From the NCBI GenBank assembly GCA_963761325.1, contig CAVXGZ010000008.1:124001-188000 (forward strand): 64,000 nt of DNA. The letters run 5' to 3'. The notes below the pieces were generated by a model. It was not told the DNA's origin, did no database searches, and saw only the letters and a program-made list of their open reading frames with translations. Positions 17,749 to 26,874 of the stretch are shown piece after piece (the stretch's first letter is position 1; every line of letters begins with the position of its first letter). Source of the DNA: Streptantibioticus_C sp963761325 (GTDB lineage: Bacteria > Actinomycetota > Actinomycetes > Streptomycetales > Streptomycetaceae). Both the position numbers and the translations under genes were made by a program.

Positions 17749-19428
17749 CTATCTCGCGAGCCCGCGGATCAGACCCGTGGCGCGGCGCACCCCGGGTCCG
17801 GCGAGCCGGCGCAGCGCCGGCAGGTGCGGCTCGGTCCTGGCCAGCAGCCCGGTGCGCTCCCAGACCACCTGCAGCCGGCCGGCGCCGTGCCCCTCCGGCT
17901 CGACGACGACGATGTGCTCGCCGAAGCCGCCGTGGGAGCGGATCCGGGTGCGCAGCCGGGGGAAGTCCATCGGCGCGAGCAGCAGGCCGGTGTTGTGCCG
18001 GCGGCGCTGGGTGATGGCCAGCACCGGATGCCGTACCCCGGAGAAGCCGTGCGCCGGCAGCGGGACGGCGGCCAGGTCCACGGTGACCTCGCCCTCGTAG
18101 AACCCCGGGCGTACCGGGTCGAGCCGGAAGGAGGCACTGAGCCGCTTCTGGCCGGGCTGGAGGTGCACGGTGGCGAGCACCGGGCCCATCGGCAGTTGGC
18201 TGCCCGGGTCGAAGGTGCGGATCCGCAGGGTGATCACGGACTCGTCGACCGGCGTGACCCGGGTGATCTCGTGCCGCAGCAGGGCGGTGGGGAACGGGCG
18301 GGTGCGCAGGTCCAGGTCGGTGATCTCCAGCTCACGGGCCGCGTCCGGATCCGCGGGCACCGACGGCCCCCAGTACGGGGTGCCGTCCCGGTCCTCGGCG
18401 GCCTCGCGGGGCGCGACCTCGCGGCCCATGCCGCGCGCCGCGGCCTGCGCCTCCTCGTAGCGCCCGTCGCGCACCAGCCGGATCACCACGCGCTGGTCGC
18501 GCGGCAGCCGGTGGAACGCCCGCGGGGCCAGCGTGTCGAGGTAGGCGGTGGTCTCCTCGGCGAACAGCTTGATCCACTCGTGAGTGCGGTACGGCAGGTC
18601 ACCGCAGTACATCCGCAGGTCGTGCCGGAGGAACTTGAAGTCCTTGTCCGGCTTGACGTCGAGGTGGCCGCTGTCGGCGAGGAAGGCGTCGATCAGACGC
18701 GCGACCCCGATCCGGTCGCGGACGTTCTCGATGCGGTGCCGCTGGTTGGAGATGGACAGCGCGTCCGCCGCCTCGTAGGGCGCGATGTACCAGCGGTAGA
18801 CCGGCTCGGGCAGCACCTCGAACGCCTCGGCGAGCACGTACGCCTGCGCGGAGAAGAGCTGGTCCTCGTAGTGGATGCCGAGCGGGAAGCGCAGCGTGTG
18901 CCGGTCGATGAAGGCGCGGCGGTACATCTTGTTGGTGGACAGGTGGTCGAAGAGCAGGCCCGGTTCGGAGCCGATGCCGCGCACGGTGCGCCGCCGGTCG
19001 AACAGGTGCGGATGCCACTCCGAGCGCGACCCGGTGTCGGTACGGACCCGTTCGACGGCGCCCATCGCGAAGTCCAGGCCCTCGTCGGCGCGCAGCGCGT
19101 CGCGCAGCATCTCGCAGGCGTTCTCCGGCAGTTCGTCGTCGCTGTCGAGGAACATCAGGTACGGCGCGCGGGCCAGCTCGATGGCCGCGTTCCGCGGGGC
19201 GCTGCATCCGCCGCTGTTCTCGGCGAGCCGGTGGTAGACGATGCGCGGGTCGCGGGCCGCCAACTCCCGCGCGACCTCGGGGGTCTCGTCGGTGGAGTGG
19301 TCGTCGCTGATGATGATCTCGATGTCGCGCAGACTCTGCCGGCGCAGCGACTCGACGGCGCGCGGCAATCGCTCGGCGTCGTTGTACACGATCACCGTGA
19401 CGGTGACTTCGGGGGCCGGCTGGGCCAA
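17749..19428 (-). CDS. glycosyltransferase family 2 protein
   Basis: A 559-residue protein with an N-terminal GT-A domain: VTVTVIVYNDAERLPRAV, IIISDDHSTDET, NSGGCSAPRNAAI and the metal-binding FLDSDDE (DxD) motif. The C-terminal part (from about 330) lacks a known domain and has beta-rich sequence, as in actinomycete enzymes that build teichoic-acid-like polymers. TTG at 19428 is chosen because AAAGGAG lies five bases before it; an ATG at 19491 overlapping the upstream stop (ATGA) is the alternative. It is in one operon with the following TagF-like gene. Sugar donor and acceptor are unknown. Confidence 0.8.
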   Translation of the reverse strand: MAQPAPEVTVTVIVYNDAERLPRAVESLRRQSLRDIEIIISDDHSTDETPEVARELAARDPRIVYHRLAENSGGCSAPRNAAIELARAPYLMFLDSDDELPENACEMLRDALRADEGLDFAMGAVERVRTDTGSRSEWHPHLFDRRRTVRGIGSEPGLLFDHLSTNKMYRRAFIDRHTLRFPLGIHYEDQLFSAQAYVLAEAFEVLPEPVYRWYIAPYEAADALSISNQRHRIENVRDRIGVARLIDAFLADSGHLDVKPDKDFKFLRHDLRMYCGDLPYRTHEWIKLFAEETTAYLDTLAPRAFHRLPRDQRVVIRLVRDGRYEEAQAAARGMGREVAPREAAEDRDGTPYWGPSVPADPDAARELEITDLDLRTRPFPTALLRHEITRVTPVDESVITLRIRTFDPGSQLPMGPVLATVHLQPGQKRLSASFRLDPVRPGFYEGEVTVDLAAVPLPAHGFSGVRHPVLAITQRRRHNTGLLLAPMDFPRLRTRIRSHGGFGEHIVVVEPEGHGAGRLQVVWERTGLLARTEPHLPALRRLAGPGVRRATGLIRGLAR

Positions 19429-19487
19429 GGCTGCTCCTTTGGGGGTCGGGCCCGAGGGGGCCCGGTTCGGCTGACGGTTTCCCGGTG

Positions 19488-21710
19488 TCATTCCGCGGCG
19501 AGGAGCGCCGCGGCGTCCTCGGGGGTCGGGGCCGGGGTGCGCTGCTCCAGCGGGAGGACCGCCGGCGTGTCGGGCTGTCCGAGGAAGACGTGCCGGACCA
19601 CCCGCTCGGCCGCGTGTCCGTCGTCGAAGTCGCAGAACCGCCGCCGGAACGCGGCCCGTTGGGCGGCGGACCGCTCGTCGCGCCACCGTCCGCTGAGGAA
19701 CACCTCCTCGACCTCCTGCTGGCTGGTCGCCAGCGGGCCCGGGGAGCAGGAGGGCAGGTCGAAGTAGACGCCGCGGGTGGCCGCGTAGGTCTCCCAGTCG
19801 TCGGCGAAGACCACGATCGGCCGGTCCAGGTTGGCGTAGTCGAACATCACCGAGGAGTAGTCGGTGATCAAGGCGTCGGCGGCCAGGCCGAGTTCCTCGA
19901 TCGACTCGTAGGAGGAGACGTCGAGCACCAGCCCGCGGCGGCGCAGTTCCTCCAACGGGGAGATGCCGCGGTCGTAGAAGTAGTGGCCGCGCACCAGCAG
20001 CACGAAGTCCGGGCCCAGCGTCTTGGCGAGCCGCTCCAGGTCCAGCCGCGGGCTCCAGTCCGCCTCGTAGTCGCGGTGGGTCGGCGCGTAGAGCAGCGCC
20101 GTGCGGCCGGGCGCGATCCCCAGCCGTTCCCGGATGCGCTGCACGTCGTGGGCGGTCGCCGTGTAGTACACGTCGTTGCGCGGATAGCCGTAGTCGAGCG
20201 AGGTGAACGGCACCGGGTAGGCGCGTTCCCACATCTCGGTGGAGTGCCGGTTCGCCGAGACGCTGAAGTCCCAGCGGGCGCACCGCTCCAGCAGCGCGTC
20301 GTAGTCGACGCCGCGCGAGGTGGCCGGGTAGGGGATCTGGTCGACGCCCATCCGCTTGAGCGGGGTGCCGTGGTGGGTCTGCACGTGGACCTGGCCGGGC
20401 CGTTTGAGCACGCCGTCGGGAAAGTTGACGTTGTTGACCAGGTACTTCGCCCGGGCCATCACCGACCAGTAGCGCCGCGAGCCGGGTGTCACGTGGTCGA
20501 TGCCGGGCGGCAGCAGCGGTACGTCGGAGGAGCGCACGATCCACACCTGCTTGATGTGCGGCGCCAGTTCGGCCAGTTGTGCCGCGATCGCCGCCGGGCT
20601 GCAGGCGACGCCGCGGTCCCAGTAGGCGGAGAAGACCGCGAGGTCCTCCTGGAGCGGGCGGCGCAACTGCTCGCGGTAGACGCCCTCCATCGCGGTCTCG
20701 GCGCTCTTGCGGCGGACGCGGGCCGCGACCCGGCGCAGCACCCGCCGCCGCCGGTTGGCCGTCTGGAGCATCTGGTAGGCGCCGTAGGAGCCGCGCTCCA
20801 TCATCGCGTGCCGGACGCCGTTGAGGTTGGCGGGCCGCTCGTAGTCGGCGGGCTTGTGGCGCAGGAAGTGCTGCGAGGAGCGCTGGAAGAAATCCGCCGC
20901 CTGGGCCGGCGTCATGCCCGGGAGCGTCAGGATCCCCAGGAACCGGCGGATCATGCCGCTGAAGAGGAGTTCCTGGTGCTCGGCGGAGAGCGCGCGCTGC
21001 TCGGCGAGCTTCCAGAGCGCGTCGTACTGCGCGAAGACGTCGAAGCGGTCCGAGGGTGCGGAGGGGTGCGGCTCGTGGCGCCGCAGCACCACCACGTCCA
21101 GCACCGCGATCCGGTCGGCGGCCATCAGGCTGCCCAGGGCGGGCAGGACCTCGGCGTAGTCGTCCTGGTCGAAGACCGCGCGGTGGGCGGCGTAGAAGTC
21201 GGCGCGCACGACCCGGTTGGCGAGCGTCGGGGTCACGTGCAGCATCTCCGGCTGCTCGCGGATCGAGAACACCTCGCGGCCGGCCGGCCCGAACCACTGC
21301 CCGTCCGCGCCGGCGGTGTCGCCCCGCCAGTCGGACTCAACGTGGTCGAAGAGCACCACCTCGGGCCGGTCGGGGGCCGCGAGCCGCCGGGCCAGCGCGG
21401 TGTAACCGGTGGGGTGCACGACGTCCTGCCCCTGCAGGAACCACAGGTATTCGCCCTTGGCGGCGCGGGCGCCCGCGTCGCGGACCGCGCCGCGCGGTCC
21501 GTCGGCCGGCGTCTCGATCATCCGGATCCGGTCGCCGCCGTCCGCGGACTCCCGGTAGTCGCTCAGCAGCAGGCGCACGGCCGGCGGCGCCCCGGAGTCG
21601 ACGCAGACGACTTCCACGTCCTCGGCGGGCAGTGCCAGGGCACTGTCGAGGCAGTCCCGGAGGCGGCCTCGCACCTCCAACACGGAAATAATGATGGTCA
21701 ATCTGGTCAT
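19488..21710 (-). CDS. GT2 domain fused to CDP-glycerol glycerophosphotransferase (TagF/TagB-like)
   Basis: A 740-residue two-part protein. The N-terminal about 230 residues are a GT2-like domain (LTIIISVLEVRGRL, VVCVDSG, EYLWFLQGQD) in which the DxD-type motif is degenerate. From about 370 the protein is a glycerophosphotransferase: KYLVNNVNFP, HVQTHHGTPLKRMG, LLYAPTHRD, LITDYSSVMFDY and FDDGHAAERVV. Such enzymes polymerise or prime poly(glycerol phosphate) from CDP-glycerol at the inner membrane face. The ATG of MTRLTII is chosen; a TTG at 21746 would add 12 residues but overlaps a palindrome. BlaI-type site C lies about 55 bases upstream. Confidence 0.82.
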   Translation of the reverse strand: MTRLTIIISVLEVRGRLRDCLDSALALPAEDVEVVCVDSGAPPAVRLLLSDYRESADGGDRIRMIETPADGPRGAVRDAGARAAKGEYLWFLQGQDVVHPTGYTALARRLAAPDRPEVVLFDHVESDWRGDTAGADGQWFGPAGREVFSIREQPEMLHVTPTLANRVVRADFYAAHRAVFDQDDYAEVLPALGSLMAADRIAVLDVVVLRRHEPHPSAPSDRFDVFAQYDALWKLAEQRALSAEHQELLFSGMIRRFLGILTLPGMTPAQAADFFQRSSQHFLRHKPADYERPANLNGVRHAMMERGSYGAYQMLQTANRRRRVLRRVAARVRRKSAETAMEGVYREQLRRPLQEDLAVFSAYWDRGVACSPAAIAAQLAELAPHIKQVWIVRSSDVPLLPPGIDHVTPGSRRYWSVMARAKYLVNNVNFPDGVLKRPGQVHVQTHHGTPLKRMGVDQIPYPATSRGVDYDALLERCARWDFSVSANRHSTEMWERAYPVPFTSLDYGYPRNDVYYTATAHDVQRIRERLGIAPGRTALLYAPTHRDYEADWSPRLDLERLAKTLGPDFVLLVRGHYFYDRGISPLEELRRRGLVLDVSSYESIEELGLAADALITDYSSVMFDYANLDRPIVVFADDWETYAATRGVYFDLPSCSPGPLATSQQEVEEVFLSGRWRDERSAAQRAAFRRRFCDFDDGHAAERVVRHVFLGQPDTPAVLPLEQRTPAPTPEDAAALLAAE

Positions 21711-21722
21711 ATCGCTAATATC

Positions 21723-21737
21723 CCAAGATGTTCTTGG
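21723..21737. promoter_or_regulatory. CCAAGA-n3-TCTTGG palindrome
   Basis: A perfect 15-base dyad in the leader of the TagF-like gene, between it and BlaI-type site C. It may be a second operator or a short RNA hairpin. No factor can be named. Confidence 0.4.
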
Positions 21738-21763
21738 CGTGTTCAACCGGGTACGCTCACGTC

Positions 21764-21780
21764 GACTACATCCTGTAGAC
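21764..21780. promoter_or_regulatory. BlaI-type operator, site C, between divergent genes
   Basis: GACTACA-TCC-TGTAGAC, a dyad with one mismatch, sits between the divergent TagF-like gene (start 21710) and GT2 gene (start 21875). It could control both. Confidence 0.65.
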
Positions 21781-21874
21781 GAATGACGCTACTGTAACCG
21801 CCGCCGACGCGGGCTATTGGCCCCGGTGCGTGAGGTGGGCGGGAAACGCGCCGGGAAGATTGTGTGGGGACGAG

Positions 21875-23518
21875 ATGGACAGCGAGCCGATCCGGGAAGA
21901 CTCCAGCCGGCCGGGGGACGGTCCCGCGCGCATGAGCGGTCCGGTCAGTGTGGTGGTGATCACCTTCAACGACGCCGAGCGGCTGGGTGCCGCGGTGACC
22001 TCGGCGCTGGCGCAGGGCGAGGCGGTGGGCGAGGTGGTCATCGTCGACGACGCCTCCAGTGACGATACCGGCCGGGTGGCCGACCGCCTCGCCGAGGCGA
22101 ACCCCCGGGTGCGGGTCGTGCACCGCGCCGCCAACAGCGGAGGCTGCGGCACCCCGCGCAACGACGGCATGGACACGGCGCGCGGCGAGTGGATCGCGTT
22201 CCTCGACAGCGACGACGTGCTGGCCTCCGGCGCGGTGGCCGCCCTGCTGGCCGCGGCCGAACGGCACCGGGCCGACGTGGTCGCCGGGCTGTGCGTGCGC
22301 CTGGAGCTGCCGGACCGCCGGCGGATGCCCTGGTGCCCGGAGCTGTTCGCCGACGAGTCGGTGCACGAAGGCCTCGGCGGGCGTCCCGAGGTCGTGCACG
22401 ACACCCTGTCGGTCAACAAGCTCTACCGGCGCGACTTCCTCACCCGGAACGGCATCCGCTTCCCCGACGGCGCCATGCACTACGAGGACTTCGTGTTCAC
22501 CGGCCGGGTCTACGCGGCCGCACCGCGCTTCGCGGTGATCCCCGCCACCGTCTACTTCTGGCACATCCGCCCGGCGGCGGCCAACCCGTCCATCTCGCAG
22601 CGCCGCGACCGCATCGGCAACTGGCACGACCGGCTCGCCGCCCACCGCGAGGCGGTGGACGCCCTGTCGGCCGGCGGCGAGAAGGAGCTGGCGATCGCCG
22701 CCCAGACCAAGTTCGTCGGCTACGACCTGCCGATGTACCTGCGCGACCTGCACCAGCGCGCGGACGGCTACCAGGACGAGTGGTGGACCGCCACCCGGGA
22801 GTACCTGGCCGGCCTCGACCCGCAGGCGCTCAGCGCCGCCGGGCCCACCGATCGCTGGCGGGCGGCCGTGCTGCTCGACCGGCCGCGCCCCGGGGCGGCG
22901 GAGTGCGTGCGGCTGGCCGAGCTCTCCGCGGTGCCGCCGCGGCTGGCCCCGCCGTACGCCGGGACCGCCGAAGCCCCTGTGTGGGACCAGCACACCCCTC
23001 CGCTGCCGCTGGACGGTGTGGCGCGGGCCGCGCTCACCGAACTGCCGCTGTGCGTCGGCGCCCGGGTGCGCTCGCGCCGGCAGGAGATCCGGCTGACGCT
23101 GACGCTCAGCGACTTCTACGGGCGGGTCGACGAGGCCGATCCCCGGCACGTCGAGGTGGAGTTGCGGCACCGCTCCAACGACGGCACGCTGCGGCAGCGG
23201 GCCGCCTGGCACGCCGCCGGGCGCGCCGGCTGGCAGGCGGAGGTGGCCTTCAACGCCTCCGCGCTGCGCGACCGGGCCGCGATGGCGTCCTGGGACGTGT
23301 GGGCGACGCTGGTCTTCCACTCCGGCGAGCGGATGGCGGTCAAGGTCCGGGCGGGCCGCGGCCTGGGACGCTCGGTGGCGATGGACAACCGCGGCGCGAT
23401 CCTGCTGCTGCAGCCGTACGCCACCGCCGACCGCTCGCTGGCCTTCCGGGCCGCCGACGGGACGGCCGGCGTGCGCCGCGTCGTGGCGAACCGGCTGGCC
23501 CGGGTCGGCCGCGGGTGA
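21875..23518 (+). CDS. glycosyltransferase family 2 protein
   Basis: A 547-residue GT2 enzyme: SVVVITFNDAERLGAAV, VVIVDDASSDDT, NSGGCGTPRNDGM and FLDSDDV carry the nucleotide-sugar and metal-binding signature; a LSVNKLYRRDFL / MHYEDFVFTGRVY segment closely resembles the equivalent part of the GT2 gene at 17.7-19.4 kb, so the two are paralogues. The C-terminal 200 residues form a beta-rich region of unknown role. The ATG of MDSEPIRE, after GGGGACGAG, is chosen. It is divergent from the TagF-like operon and shares BlaI-type site C with it. Confidence 0.8.
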   Translation: MDSEPIREDSSRPGDGPARMSGPVSVVVITFNDAERLGAAVTSALAQGEAVGEVVIVDDASSDDTGRVADRLAEANPRVRVVHRAANSGGCGTPRNDGMDTARGEWIAFLDSDDVLASGAVAALLAAAERHRADVVAGLCVRLELPDRRRMPWCPELFADESVHEGLGGRPEVVHDTLSVNKLYRRDFLTRNGIRFPDGAMHYEDFVFTGRVYAAAPRFAVIPATVYFWHIRPAAANPSISQRRDRIGNWHDRLAAHREAVDALSAGGEKELAIAAQTKFVGYDLPMYLRDLHQRADGYQDEWWTATREYLAGLDPQALSAAGPTDRWRAAVLLDRPRPGAAECVRLAELSAVPPRLAPPYAGTAEAPVWDQHTPPLPLDGVARAALTELPLCVGARVRSRRQEIRLTLTLSDFYGRVDEADPRHVEVELRHRSNDGTLRQRAAWHAAGRAGWQAEVAFNASALRDRAAMASWDVWATLVFHSGERMAVKVRAGRGLGRSVAMDNRGAILLLQPYATADRSLAFRAADGTAGVRRVVANRLARVGRG

Positions 23519-23579
23519 CCGCCGCCCGGGCCGGACCGACCGCTGACTGGTACCGGCGTCCGCCGGCAGGCGGGCGGGG

Positions 23580-25814
23580 TCAGACGGGTTCTTGGGACCG
23601 GGTGGCGTCCGCGGAACGGGTGGCGTCGGCCGGGAAGACCCGGCGGACGACCCGCTCGGCGGCGTGGCCGTCGTCGTAGGGGGTGAACCGGTCCCGGAAG
23701 AGCTTCCGCAGCCGGACGGCGTCCGGGCCGTTCGCCTCGTCGCCGCCGAGGATCTCGACCAGGTGCCGCTGGTTGGTGGCGACCGCGCCGGGCGGCTCGG
23801 CCATCAGGTCGAAGTAGACGCCCCTGACGTGCCGGTACTCCTCCCAGTCCGGGGCGAAGATCACGATGGGCCGGTCCAGGACGGCGTAGTCGAACATGAT
23901 GGAGGAGTAGTCGGTGACCAGCAGGTCGGAGGCGAGGCACAGGTCCTCGACCGACGGGTTCCCCGAGACGTCCAGCACCTGGGCACTGCCGGTCCGCGTC
24001 CCGGCCGCCGCCTGGTCCACCCCGGCGCCGGAGTAGAAGTAGTGGCTGCGGATCAGCAGCGTGAAGCCGGCGCCGAGCGTCTCGGCGAGCAGCGGGATGT
24101 CGAGCGCGGCGTTGAACGTCTCCCGCTGCTCGCGGTAGGTGGGGGCGTACAGCACCACCCTGTTGCCGTCCGGGATGCCGAGTGCGGCACGCACCGCGGC
24201 CGTCTCGGCGGCGGTGGCCGTGGCGAAGCGGTCGTTGCGCGGGTAGCCGGTCTCCAGCACCTCGTAGCCGCCCGGGTAGACCTGGCTGAAGACGCGGGTG
24301 GAGTGCGGGTTGGGCGAGACCAGGTAGTCCCAGCGGCCGACGTGTTCCAGCAGGCGGTCGAAGTCCATGCCCTGCGCGGCCGTCGGGTGCTCGCGCAGGT
24401 CGAGGCCGAGCTTCTTCAGCGGCGTGCCGTGCTGGGTCTGCACGTGGACCGAGCCGCGCCGCTTGGGCGTGGTGTTCGGGAAGTTGACGTTGTTGACCAG
24501 GTACTTGGCGGTCGCCATCGCCCTGAAGTAGGCGGGGGTGTTCTCGACGACGTAGGGGACGCCGTCGGGCAGCGCTCCGGCGCGGTCGGCACTGGAGACG
24601 ACCCAGACGCCGCGCACCGAGGGGGCCAGCCGGCGGGCCTCCTCGAAGATCGCCGCCGGGTTGCAGCTGTATCCGCGGTACCAGTAGGCCGCGTAGACGG
24701 CCAGGTGCTCGTCGACCGGGAGCCGCAGGCACGCCTGGTAGTAGGCGTAGCGGCAGGCGGAGCGCAGCCGGCGGGTGAACCGCGGGCCGAGGGTGCCCAT
24801 CCCCTTGAGCGTCGAACGCCCGCGGTTGCGCAGGCGGTTGAGGGTCAGCAGCCGGTCGTGCGTGCCGGTCGCGCCCGCGGCCACCAGCCGGTACTCCAGA
24901 CCGCGCGGCCCCGGCGGGAAGGCGTAGCCGGCCGGCCGGTGGCGGCGGAAGTGCTCGGTGGCGCGCTGGAAGAAGTCGCGGCGCGACTCCGCCGGGACCA
25001 GGCTGCGGTCGCCGTAGACGGTGAGGGCGTGCCGCAGGGTGCGGTCGAAGACCTCGCGGCGCAGGCCCGCCGGAACCGCGTCGCCGGCCCGGTCGAGGTA
25101 GTCGAAGATCGCGTCGTACTGGGCGAAGGCGTCGGTGTGGCGGTCCGAGGCGCTGGAAGTGATCGCGCCCTGGCGCTCCCGCCGGTAGAAGTAGCAGGAC
25201 CGGTCGAGGTAGCTGAGCCGCTCGGCCCCGAGCAGCAGGGGGTAGGTGACCGAGATGTCCTCGTAGAGCCCCTGGCCGAAGGAGACGCCGAGGCCCAGCA
25301 GGAAGTCGCGGCGGACCACCTTGTTCCACACCGACATGATCATCATGAGCAGGCCGGGGCGGTCGCGCAGCGTGAAGACGTCGGGGGGCGCGGGGTCGGT
25401 CATCGCCGAGCGCCAGGCGTTCGGCTCGATCGAGCCGTCCGGGTAGCTGCGCACGAAGTCGGTGATCAGCACGTCGGCGTCGGTCGCGGTCAGCCGCTCG
25501 GCGATCGCCGCGACGGCCCCCTCGGCGAGCCAGTCGTCGCTGTCGACGAACCAGACGTAGTCCCCGACGGCCTGGGCGAGGCCGGCGGCGCGGGCCGCGC
25601 CCAGCCCGCCGTTGGCTTCCAGGTGCAGCACCCGCAGCCGGGAGTCACGCGTGGCGTAGGCGTCGAGGATCCGCCCGCTGGCGTCCGGCGAGCCGTCGTC
25701 GACCGCGATCACTTCGAACGGCATCCCGTCCTGCGACAGCACGGACTCCAGGCAGCGCGGAAGGTACTCCTCCACCTGGTAGACGGGCAGGACGATGCTG
25801 AGCTTGATTCCCAC
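23580..25814 (-). CDS. GT2 domain fused to CDP-glycerol glycerophosphotransferase (TagF-like)
   Basis: A 744-residue paralogue of the protein at 19.5-21.7 kb but with an intact-looking N-terminal GT2 domain: LSIVLPVYQVEEYLPRCL, VIAVDDGSPD, ANGGLGAARAAGL and WFVDSDDW. The C-terminal half carries the glycerophosphotransferase motifs KYLVNNVNFP, HVQTQHGTPLKKLG, LYAPTYRE, LVTDYSSIMFDY and YDDGHAAERVVRRVF. It probably adds both sugar and glycerol-phosphate units to a wall polymer. The start is GTG with GGAG seven bases before it; the 70-codon upstream extension is low-complexity. BlaI-type site D lies 248 bases upstream. It converges with the GT2 gene to its left. Confidence 0.82.
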   Translation of the reverse strand: MGIKLSIVLPVYQVEEYLPRCLESVLSQDGMPFEVIAVDDGSPDASGRILDAYATRDSRLRVLHLEANGGLGAARAAGLAQAVGDYVWFVDSDDWLAEGAVAAIAERLTATDADVLITDFVRSYPDGSIEPNAWRSAMTDPAPPDVFTLRDRPGLLMMIMSVWNKVVRRDFLLGLGVSFGQGLYEDISVTYPLLLGAERLSYLDRSCYFYRRERQGAITSSASDRHTDAFAQYDAIFDYLDRAGDAVPAGLRREVFDRTLRHALTVYGDRSLVPAESRRDFFQRATEHFRRHRPAGYAFPPGPRGLEYRLVAAGATGTHDRLLTLNRLRNRGRSTLKGMGTLGPRFTRRLRSACRYAYYQACLRLPVDEHLAVYAAYWYRGYSCNPAAIFEEARRLAPSVRGVWVVSSADRAGALPDGVPYVVENTPAYFRAMATAKYLVNNVNFPNTTPKRRGSVHVQTQHGTPLKKLGLDLREHPTAAQGMDFDRLLEHVGRWDYLVSPNPHSTRVFSQVYPGGYEVLETGYPRNDRFATATAAETAAVRAALGIPDGNRVVLYAPTYREQRETFNAALDIPLLAETLGAGFTLLIRSHYFYSGAGVDQAAAGTRTGSAQVLDVSGNPSVEDLCLASDLLVTDYSSIMFDYAVLDRPIVIFAPDWEEYRHVRGVYFDLMAEPPGAVATNQRHLVEILGGDEANGPDAVRLRKLFRDRFTPYDDGHAAERVVRRVFPADATRSADATRSQEPV

Positions 25815-26060
25815 GTTGACGCTCCAGTTGCCGATGGGGCATGCGGGACCTGAGAGGACGGTCCGAAGCCGTTGATCCGAAGGGCGTCCCGGCGGCCCGG
25901 GTCCGGGCCGCCTAGCTGACGGGCGGGTGCGGCCTCGCGCGACACCGCACGGGTCCGCGGTCGGCCGGAGCCGCCCGGCGGAGAGGGACCGCACCGCGCA
26001 GGGCGGGCGTGCGGCGCCCAGCACTCGGCCTCGACATCGGGCAGCCCTCCGCTCCTCGAC

Positions 26061-26079
26061 TGTCTACAACGTGTAGACA
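26061..26079. promoter_or_regulatory. BlaI-type operator, site D
   Basis: TGTCTACA-ACG-TGTAGACA at 26061-26079 is a perfect 8-base dyad. Read on the minus strand, TAGTGT just before the half-site fits a -10 box, pointing transcription at the TagF-like gene to the left. Confidence 0.7.
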
Positions 26080-26370
26080 CTACATCCCACCCCGGCGGCG
26101 GAACACCGGGGTGGGCTACGGCGGGATTTCGGGGGCCGCGAGACGGGCGCGGCCGGACAGCGGCCACGGCTCGGGAGCCGGACCGCGGAGTCGGTCGTGA
26201 CGCTGCTCACACATCCGGCCGGGCGCGAGGTGTCGCACGGGCCGGATCGGATCGGCACACTGTGCAGTTGCGCCACCGGGGACCGGCGCGGCGCGCGTCC
26301 GGAGGTCCGGACCGGGCCTCGACCTCGGCCGATGGCGTCCGCCGCGGCTGCGCGGCGACGGGGAGGCGCT

Positions 26371-26390
26371 AATCTACAACATGTAGTAGA
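26371..26390 (+). promoter_or_regulatory. BlaI-type operator, site E, upstream of blaI
   Basis: ATCTACA-ACA-TGTAG-TAGAT at 26371-26390 keeps the TCTACA/TGTAG core. TAATCT at 26370-26375 could be the -10 box. Its place about 70 bases before the BlaI gene suggests autorepression, which ties the dyad to this regulator. Confidence 0.65.
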
Positions 26391-26456
26391 TCGCGGGATC
26401 CGCTGGTCAGCCCGCGTGTGTACATTCGGAGACTCAGGATCGAGGAGGGCAGGGCA

Positions 26457-26870
26457 GTGGTCGGCGAGGACGACGGGACGACCGGCAGGAGCCGCCGGCG
26501 GGCGCGGGGCGAGTTGGAGAGCAGCGTGCTGGCCGCCCTGTGGGAGGCCGGCCGGCCGTTGACCGCGGCGCAGACCAGAGAGCGCCTGCCGGACGGCCTG
26601 GCGTACACCACCGTGCTCACGATTCTATCCCGGCTGCACGGAAAGGGCCTGCTGGTCCGCAGCCGGGAGGGGCGGGTCAACGCCTACGCCCCGGCGCAGG
26701 ACGAGGCGTCGCACACCGCCGAGGGCATGCGCAGGCTGCTGGAGCGCGGGTCGGACCGCGAAGCCGTGCTGGCCCGGTTCGTCTCCGAACTGTCCGCGCG
26801 GGACGAGCGGATGCTGCAGCAGCTGCTCGCCAGGGACGAGGGCCCCGGGCGCACCGAGGGAAGGGTGTGA
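26457..26870 (+). CDS. blaI: BlaI/MecI/CopY family transcriptional repressor
   Basis: A 137-residue winged-helix repressor: RRRARGELESSVLAALWEAGRPLTAAQ, then the recognition segment AYTTVLTILSRLHGKGLLVR and the C-terminal dimer helix ending LLARDEG. BlaI-family proteins bind TACA/TGTA dyads as dimers and are cleaved after a membrane metallopeptidase partner senses cell-wall stress. The start is GTG with GAGGAGG eight bases upstream; the open frame begins 13 codons earlier. The M56 peptidase gene follows after four bases. Confidence 0.85.
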   Translation: MVGEDDGTTGRSRRRARGELESSVLAALWEAGRPLTAAQTRERLPDGLAYTTVLTILSRLHGKGLLVRSREGRVNAYAPAQDEASHTAEGMRRLLERGSDREAVLARFVSELSARDERMLQQLLARDEGPGRTEGRV

Positions 26871-26874
26871 CCGC

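Larger units (their letters stand above)
25815..26456. other. divergent control region of TagF-like and blaI genes
   Basis: About 640 bases with two BlaI-type dyads (sites D and E) and no supported gene. The 230 bases between site D and the GTG start to its left may be a leader. Confidence 0.5.

Noticed and set aside
17824..19767. Long plus-strand open frame across the GT2 gene
   Set aside because: Repetitive Val/Gly/Gln/Arg composition and no ribosome binding site; the minus-strand GT2 motifs are unambiguous.
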